Assembly: GCA_030146705.1 (NCBI GenBank)
Contig: JASLBE010000067.1
Coordinates: forward strand, 1-36,178
Reading direction: 5' to 3'
Source: Tissierellales bacterium
GTDB lineage: Bacteria; Bacillota; Clostridia; Tissierellales; Tissierellaceae
Length of the DNA stretch: 36,178 nucleotides
In this document: piece by piece, positions 31,353 through 36,178 of the stretch
Layout: each line of letters starts with the position of its first letter
How positions within the stretch are numbered: the stretch's first letter is position 1
Translations under genes and position numbers: made by a program
The notes under the pieces: model-generated
The model's database searches: none
What the model was told of the DNA's origin: nothing
Seen by the model: the letters and a program-made list of their open reading frames with translations, nothing else

Positions 31353-32071
31353 TTTATATTATATCCCCTAGGCGTAATCATCCTATCATTTTCCAGGTAG
31401 GTATTACTATTTCCAACAATAACCACTGTTAGCATATCAACATCTTCATAGTTTATATCTCCCAGGCTGGTTATCTTAACCTTAGTCCCAGGCCTTCCAG
31501 AGTCCCTAACAAGTCCTACTGGGGTAGACTTATCCCTATGTTTTAATATTAGGCCTACTGCATGCTCTAAGTAGTCTGGCCTCCCCTTACTTCTTGGATT
31601 ATATAGGGTAATTACAAAGTCTGCTGCTGCTGCATTTTCAACTCTTTTATAAATGACATCTAGTGGGGTCATAAGGTCCGATAAGGAAATAGATGCATAG
31701 TCATGCATTATTGGAGATCCAAGCTCAGAAGCTGCAGAAAAAGCTGCTGTAACTCCTGGAACAATTTCAACCTCTATGTCTCCTGCCAATTCTAAAATAG
31801 GTCCTGCCATTCCATATAAGCCAGCATCCCCTGTACTTATAATTGAAGTAGTTTTTCCCTCTTTAACTAAGGCTATGGCCTCCTTACACCTTTCAATTTC
31901 TCCCCTCATACCTGTTGAGAAAACTTCTTTTCCATCAACCCAGTCTCCCAAATAATCTATATATGGGGTGTAGCCTACTATAGCATCACTTTTATCTATA
32001 ACTTCCTTGGCCCTAAAGGTCATATTTTCTTTTCCACCAGGCCCTATTCCCACTACATATAATTTACTCAT
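31349..32071 (-). CDS. cbiH: Cobalt-factor III / cobalt-precorrin-3 C17-methyltransferase
   Basis: SAM-dependent methyltransferase of the cobalamin pathway that methylates C17 and drives ring contraction. 240 aa, single-domain form. VVGIGPGGKENMT at 6-18 and ISTGDAGLYGMAGPILEL are the two SAM-site loops of the tetrapyrrole methylase fold; IVPGVTAAFSAASELGSPIMHDYASISLSD identifies CbiH/CobJ rather than CbiF or CbiL. Start ATG is 4 nt after GGAGGA and overlaps cbiG by 8 nt. No fused C-terminal domain is present, unlike the CbiH60 type. Confidence 0.95.
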   Translation of the reverse strand: MSKLYVVGIGPGGKENMTFRAKEVIDKSDAIVGYTPYIDYLGDWVDGKEVFSTGMRGEIERCKEAIALVKEGKTTSIISTGDAGLYGMAGPILELAGDIEVEIVPGVTAAFSAASELGSPIMHDYASISLSDLMTPLDVIYKRVENAAAADFVITLYNPRSKGRPDYLEHAVGLILKHRDKSTPVGLVRDSGRPGTKVKITSLGDINYEDVDMLTVVIVGNSNTYLENDRMITPRGYNIK

Positions 32072-33080
32072 AAAATCCTCCTTCTGAAACAGATATTGTT
32101 ATACCATTATGTGTTGATTTAAGAACCAACATATTTTTACCTAGTAAATATGCTGCTGGTTCTGAAACACAAGACACACCTATGGTTTTTTTCACAAATT
32201 CCGACCCCTCAAACCTATCTTCCACTGTTTTTAACTCTTCCACTGTAAAGATTTTAAGGGGAACCCTTAGCCTATCCCTAGTTTCTAGTATTCCAGCCTC
32301 ATCTTTTTTTATCTCAACTGTCCCCAAGGCCCTAATAGCCTCCATATAAATATTTTTTTCTTTTAATGTATCTACTATGCTTTTATAAATCCTAGCTCCA
32401 TCTACACCTTTTTTACAACCTATACCAATATTTATATTTTTAGGAACCAAGACCGTATATTCTATACCTAAGTCAAGATTTAATATTTTATTACTTACAA
32501 TTATTATCCCCTTAATATCCTTGTCAATATTATCTAGACTTTCTAGCTTAACTAGGTTTTTATAGTTTATATCTTCAGGATAAGGGCTATATATTCCAAG
32601 TTTATCCCCATTTACCATTAGGGAGGTTAATCTTTTTACCCCTTCCATATTAGGCATAAAGTAACCCTTCCTTTTAGCATAAACATCAATGGCTTCAATC
32701 CCCCTGCCATCAGTTGCAGTTGTAACAATAGCAAGGGCTCCTAATTTTTTAGCCAAGTAATTACTTAGGTCATTTGCCCCCCCAAGATGGCCAGATAGTA
32801 AGGAAATAACATATCTTTTTAGGTCATCTATAACTATAATTGCTGGGTCTGTCTTCTTATCCCTTATAAAAGGAGCTATATACCTTATAGCTATTCCTGT
32901 TGCAGATATAAAAACTATCCCATCATAGTCATTAAAACTAGTTTCCATAATAGACTTAACTCCACCATCCAAATCTTTATTCCTAATATGGTAAAATTCA
33001 TAGTCCTTAGACCTAATCCTAGCTATTTTATCACCGACTTCCCCACCTTTTTTAGTAAAGGAAAAGCAAATTATTTTCAT
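32064..33080 (-). CDS. cbiG: Cobalt-precorrin 5A hydrolase
   Basis: Opens the delta-lactone of cobalt-precorrin-5A and releases the C20 carbon as acetaldehyde; this step is specific to the anaerobic pathway. 338 aa. The N-terminal part contains FISATGIAIRYIAPFIRDKKTDPAIIVID and the signature LLSGHLGGANDLSNYLA. The middle domain has GIGCKKG, and the C-terminal CobE-like domain contains IGVSCVSEPAAYLL. Its presence, with CbiD, shows the oxygen-independent route. ATG overlaps the cbiF stop by 4 nt (ATGA). Confidence 0.96.
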   Translation of the reverse strand: MKIICFSFTKKGGEVGDKIARIRSKDYEFYHIRNKDLDGGVKSIMETSFNDYDGIVFISATGIAIRYIAPFIRDKKTDPAIIVIDDLKRYVISLLSGHLGGANDLSNYLAKKLGALAIVTTATDGRGIEAIDVYAKRKGYFMPNMEGVKRLTSLMVNGDKLGIYSPYPEDINYKNLVKLESLDNIDKDIKGIIIVSNKILNLDLGIEYTVLVPKNINIGIGCKKGVDGARIYKSIVDTLKEKNIYMEAIRALGTVEIKKDEAGILETRDRLRVPLKIFTVEELKTVEDRFEGSEFVKKTIGVSCVSEPAAYLLGKNMLVLKSTHNGITISVSEGGFYE

Positions 33081-33832
33081 TTTATTCCTTCCCTATATTC
33101 ATGGGTGAAGCTTGGGTCATATAGTTTACTTCTTTCATAGGCCCCTTCTATAAAGTTTCCAACTAAAATTTGTGCTGTCTTGTTTACGCCCTCTTTTTTA
33201 ACCTTTTCCGCTATATCCTTAAGACTTCCTAAAATAATCTTCTCATCTTCCCATGTAGCCTTATAAACCACTGCAACAGGAGTGTTTTCATCCTCATATC
33301 CTTCTAAAAGTTCTGCTACCACCCTATCTATATCTTGAACTGATAGGAAAATTGCCATAGAAGTCTTGTGTGAAGCTAGTTTAGATAGTTTTTCCCTTTC
33401 AGGAACTGGGGTCCTTCCCTCTATCCTGGTTAACATTATGGTTTGGGTAACATCTGGCAGGGTTAATTCTTTCTTTATACTAGCTGCAGCTGCTGTAAAA
33501 GAGCTCACCCCAGGAATAACTTGGTAGGAAATTTCCTTACTATCTAAAATATCCATTTGCTCTCTTATGGCACCATATATAGCTGGGTCACCAGTATGAA
33601 GCCTAACAGTGTTTTTTCCTTCTTTTTCTGCCCTTTCCATAACTTCTATAACATCTTCTAGGGTCATAGATGCAGAATTATATATTTCTGTTCCCTCTTT
33701 ACAAAAGTCCATATGTTCCTTAGCTACTAAAGAACCTGCATATATTACTACATCAGCTTCCTCCATTAGCCTCCTGCCCTTTACTGTAATTAAATCCACA
33801 TCTCCTGGTCCTGCTCCTACGAAACTTATCAT
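33077..33832 (-). CDS. cbiF: Cobalt-precorrin-4 C11-methyltransferase
   Basis: SAM-dependent methylase for C11; 251 aa. FVGAGPGDVDLITVKGRR at 4-21, VIYAGSLV, RLHTGDPAIYGAIREQ and VIPGVSSFTAAAA are the CbiF/CobM blocks, and GRTPVPEREKL is specific for this enzyme. The ATG overlaps the cbiT stop by one base (TAATG), giving coupled translation. It acts before CbiG. A standard, intact enzyme. Confidence 0.96.
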   Translation of the reverse strand: MISFVGAGPGDVDLITVKGRRLMEEADVVIYAGSLVAKEHMDFCKEGTEIYNSASMTLEDVIEVMERAEKEGKNTVRLHTGDPAIYGAIREQMDILDSKEISYQVIPGVSSFTAAAASIKKELTLPDVTQTIMLTRIEGRTPVPEREKLSKLASHKTSMAIFLSVQDIDRVVAELLEGYEDENTPVAVVYKATWEDEKIILGSLKDIAEKVKKEGVNKTAQILVGNFIEGAYERSKLYDPSFTHEYREGIK

Positions 33833-34380
33833 TAATTTTTCACTCCTCTTACTATAAATATAGGGTTTTCACCTCTTAAAAGTCCAATCTTATCAACGCT
33901 AGATGCTTGAACCATATGGGTTTGTACCTCCCTGTAGCCATATTCTTTTAATAATCTTGTAAATTCTTCTAAATTTTTTAACATTATAAAGTTACCACAA
34001 AGTATACCGCCCTTTTCTAGCTTGTCCTCCAAATATTCAAATACATCTACAAGCTGGCCCCTACTTCCACCTATAAAAACCTTATTGAAGCTTGCTTCGG
34101 GAAAACTATCCTTAGCTTCACCCTGGATAATATTTATCCTAGTAGAAAATTTCTCTGCATTCTTCCTAATTAGGTCAACACCTTCTTGCTTCCTTTCTAT
34201 TGCTGTTACCTCTGCTCCTTGTAGACTAGCCTCAATAGATATTGATCCTGTTCCAGCCCCTATATCAAGAAACCTATCTCCCTTTTCTATTTCCATATGC
34301 CCAATAGTCAAAATCCTAATATTAAACTTGGTCATTGGAATATCTCCTCTTATAAAATCCTCATCTTTAATCCATCTCAT
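33832..34380 (-). CDS. cbiT: Cobalt-precorrin-6B C15-methyltransferase (decarboxylating)
   Basis: Class I SAM methyltransferase that methylates C15 and decarboxylates the C12 acetate side chain; 182 aa. N-terminus has DEDFIRGDIPMTK, a CbiT hallmark. SAM-binding motif I is FLDIGAGTGSISIEA at 38-52, with the acidic end of strand 2 at AIERKQEG, and FIGGSRG near the active site. The start lies 14 nt inside cbiE, downstream of GGTGATAATAA, so the two are translationally linked. In many bacteria CbiE and CbiT are fused as CobL; here they are separate, adjacent and overlapping. Confidence 0.95.
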   Translation of the reverse strand: MRWIKDEDFIRGDIPMTKFNIRILTIGHMEIEKGDRFLDIGAGTGSISIEASLQGAEVTAIERKQEGVDLIRKNAEKFSTRINIIQGEAKDSFPEASFNKVFIGGSRGQLVDVFEYLEDKLEKGGILCGNFIMLKNLEEFTRLLKEYGYREVQTHMVQASSVDKIGLLRGENPIFIVRGVKN

Positions 34381-34969
34381 TTATTATCACCACTATCGCT
34401 AGGGGGGATGTTTTTTCAATCTCTTCCCCAATTTTTATTTCAATAATTTCCTCTGCATCATAAGATAGGTCATAGCCCGCTATTAGCCTACCCCTAACCC
34501 CCATCCTATATAGCTCCCTAGATATATAGGATGGGGTATGGTCCTTGTCAGTTAAAATTACAGCTTTTTCATAGTTCCTAATATCTTCTAAACTCATTAG
34601 CCTTCCGTGAAGTGACAAGAGTTTAGCATCGTTCCAAGATAATTTTAACTTGGCCATTAGGTATTGAAAAGAAGATAAGCCTGGTAGGATCTCATCTACT
34701 TTAACCCCCTTGGCCTTGAGGTAATTTACTATACCATAAAAATTAGGGTCTCCAGAAGCCAGGATTAATATATCCCTACCCTTATTTTTTTCAACTTCCT
34801 CTAGGAGGTCTTTGACTAAGTTTACAGCCTTTATGTCCTCCCTTAGGTCCTTTAGGCTTCCTGAAATCCTTCCAAAAGCTATGACCACTTCACTAGTCCT
34901 TATTTTTTCAAGAAGGTCTAGGGTCAAATATTTAGGGTTTCCTGGTCCTGCACCACCAACTCTTATCAT
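34367..34969 (-). CDS. cbiE: Cobalt-precorrin-7 C5-methyltransferase
   Basis: Tetrapyrrole methylase for C5; 200 aa. GGAGPGNPKYLTLDLLE at 5-21, ILASGDPNFYGIVNYL, and LPGLSSFQYLMAKLKLSWNDAKLLSLHGR, the last being the CbiE-specific block. The ATG overlaps the cbiD stop by 4 nt (ATGA). It overlaps cbiT by 14 nt and works with it to complete the ring methylation, equivalent to the fused CobL. Confidence 0.95.
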   Translation of the reverse strand: MIRVGGAGPGNPKYLTLDLLEKIRTSEVVIAFGRISGSLKDLREDIKAVNLVKDLLEEVEKNKGRDILILASGDPNFYGIVNYLKAKGVKVDEILPGLSSFQYLMAKLKLSWNDAKLLSLHGRLMSLEDIRNYEKAVILTDKDHTPSYISRELYRMGVRGRLIAGYDLSYDAEEIIEIKIGEEIEKTSPLAIVVIINEMD

Positions 34970-36039
34970 ATATCCACCCCTCTCTCCATTGAGTACATTT
35001 TAACCTTTATCTTCACATCATCATCTTTTATATACTTGTTAACTCTCTTTTCAGCACCCTTTTCCATCTCCCTAACAACATGACCATATCCAGCATCAAT
35101 TACTATATTTAGGGCTTCTTCTGCCGTTAATGTTTCATCTATTTTTTCAAGTAGGTCCAAAGGTGCACCTAAAAATGCTAGGTAGTAAATAAAAGATTCC
35201 ATCCTAATATCACATATCTTACTATGGGTATTAAAGGCCCCAATAGCTAGTTTGGCAAACTTCCCTATATGGCCTATTAGGGTTATGGATTTAAATCCCT
35301 GGTTATAGGCATATAGGAGGGCGTTTCCAATATAGTTTGAAATTTTAACCTTAGAGCTTCTAATTCCCATATCTTCTGCTATCTTTTCTCCATGATTTCC
35401 AGGAACTAATACTATGTTTTCTAGTCCTTGGTTTTCCTTTACCATATCTATTTCTAGGTATATAGTTTTTAAAAGGGCATCTTCAGACATAGGATAGACA
35501 ATTCCCTTGGTTCCTATAATTGAAATTCCACCTTCAATCCCTATATTGGCATTAAAGGTTTTTCTTCCAACAGCTTCTCCTTCAGGGGCATAGATTAAAA
35601 CATTATAGCCCTGGTTTGAAACCTCTAAAACCTCTTTCCTTATCATATCTCTTGGTACTGGGTTTATTGCAGCTTCTCCAACCTCTCCAAAAAGCCCCTT
35701 TTTCTTAATTCTACCAATTCCAATACCTCCATCAATCCTTACCTGGCCATCATTTCTCTTTTCCAACCTAGCAAATATTTTCATTCCATCAGTATTGTCT
35801 GGATCATCTCCAGCATCTTTTATAATAGAGCAAGATGCAAAATCCTTACCTATTTCCTGGTCATTTACCTCAAGCCTTAGTCTAATCCCTGCAGGTGTAT
35901 CTATTTCAACATAGTTTACCTCCTTACCCTCTTCTAGCATAAGGGCTGCAGCCTTTGAAGCAGCTGTAGCACAAGAACCCGTAGTATAGCCACACCTTAA
36001 TTCCTTCCCATCTTTTACAACAAATAAGTCCAGGCTCAT
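34966..36039 (-). CDS. cbiD: Cobalt-precorrin-5B C1-methyltransferase
   Basis: Methylates C1 in the anaerobic pathway; 357 aa, full length. The N-terminal block LRCGYTTGSCATAASKAA at 14-31 is the CbiD signature. DDPDNTDG, GRIKKKGLFGEVGEAAINPVPR and VPGNHGEKIA follow. Other conserved patches are ISNYIGNALLYA and LIGHIGKFAKLA. Its ATG overlaps the cbiC stop by one base (TAATG). No partial or broken domain. Confidence 0.97.
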   Translation of the reverse strand: MSLDLFVVKDGKELRCGYTTGSCATAASKAAALMLEEGKEVNYVEIDTPAGIRLRLEVNDQEIGKDFASCSIIKDAGDDPDNTDGMKIFARLEKRNDGQVRIDGGIGIGRIKKKGLFGEVGEAAINPVPRDMIRKEVLEVSNQGYNVLIYAPEGEAVGRKTFNANIGIEGGISIIGTKGIVYPMSEDALLKTIYLEIDMVKENQGLENIVLVPGNHGEKIAEDMGIRSSKVKISNYIGNALLYAYNQGFKSITLIGHIGKFAKLAIGAFNTHSKICDIRMESFIYYLAFLGAPLDLLEKIDETLTAEEALNIVIDAGYGHVVREMEKGAEKRVNKYIKDDDVKIKVKMYSMERGVDI

Positions 36040-36178
36040 TATCTACCAACTACCATATATAGAAGGGCATTTATAATGGAAGCCGCTACATTACTACCAC
36101 CCTTATTTCCTTCAGTAGTGATTGATGGGATTTCAAATTCTCTTAAATACTCCTTAGACTCTGCGGCTCCAACAAAAC
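36039..36178 (-). CDS. cbiC: Cobalt-precorrin-8 methylmutase CbiC (C-terminal part, cut by window edge)
   Basis: The last 45 codons of a gene entering from the right edge. The readable end, FVGAAESKEYL, then KGGSNVAASIINALLY and the final MVVGR, matches the C-terminus of CbiC/CobH, which moves the C11 methyl group to C12 to give cobyrinate. KGGSNVA is a strongly conserved family block. It is the most upstream gene visible of the cbiC-D-E-T-F-G-H-J series; the promoter and any cobalamin riboswitch would lie to the right, outside this window. Confidence 0.93.
   Translation of the reverse strand, partial: FVGAAESKEYLREFEIPSITTEGNKGGSNVAASIINALLYMVVGR

Noticed and set aside
1..36178. Mobile elements, CRISPR, tRNA or rRNA genes
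   Set aside because: Read through all gaps: no repeat arrays, transposase or phage patterns, or tRNA-like cloverleaf sequences found.

Overview
The window is low-GC, densely packed DNA with AGGAGG/AAGGGGG-type ribosome binding sites and frequent TTG and GTG starts. It looks like a chromosomal segment of a strictly anaerobic, amino-acid- or peptide-fermenting member of the Clostridia/Tissierellia. Supporting this are pyruvate:ferredoxin oxidoreductase, an NfnAB-type electron-bifurcating transhydrogenase, a flavodiiron oxygen/NO reductase, a two-subunit iron-sulfur serine dehydratase and the oxygen-independent (cbi) cobalamin pathway. The exact genus cannot be read from the sequence. I see no rRNA, tRNA, CRISPR array, insertion sequence or phage gene.

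Layout, left to right. Everything is on the minus strand except the two sda genes. 1-1240: a PHP-domain gene (cut by the left edge) coupled to murB. 1421-2191: an SDR oxidoreductase with its own terminator. 2332-5856: nifJ, with a near-consensus promoter. 5983-8142: a PspC-domain miniprotein and uvrC. 8227-11245: an aminopeptidase P-type enzyme followed by the flavodiiron protein fprA. 11337-16965: a complete five-gene peptide ABC transporter (SBP, two permeases, two ATPases), with a terminator and a separate leader between the SBP gene and the rest. 17263-20965: MBL hydrolase, isochorismatase-like hydrolase, metallophosphoesterase, nagB and a CYTH protein. 21097-22642 (+): sdaAB-sdaAA, ended by a bidirectional terminator shared with the convergent small gene on its right. 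22665-23432: two small genes of unknown function. 23490-27419: phosphoglucomutase-nfnA-nfnB. 27578-29032: NhaC antiporter. 29229-30098: YitT-family membrane protein. 30336-36178: cbiC(partial)-D-E-T-F-G-H-J plus a cysteine-rich small protein, all overlapping or nearly so, ended by a strong terminator.

How the genes may work together (inference): peptides imported by the ABC system and trimmed by aminopeptidase P yield amino acids. Serine is deaminated to pyruvate by SdaAB, pyruvate is oxidised by NifJ to acetyl-CoA and reduced ferredoxin, and NfnAB balances ferredoxin, NADH and NADPH. FprA protects these oxygen-sensitive Fe-S enzymes.

Most of the window is well-known metabolism. I did not find a clearly new multi-gene system. 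The less explained material is regulatory and small: promoters or ribosome sites fused to terminators (uvrC; the 23037-23432 gene), inverted repeats over the nhaC, sda and metallophosphoesterase promoters, the structured oppA-oppB gap, the eight-cysteine protein ending the cobalamin operon, and the CYTH/metallophosphoesterase pair around nagB. Several gene starts were moved from the longest reading frame to the codon correctly spaced from a Shine-Dalgarno sequence; each entry says so.
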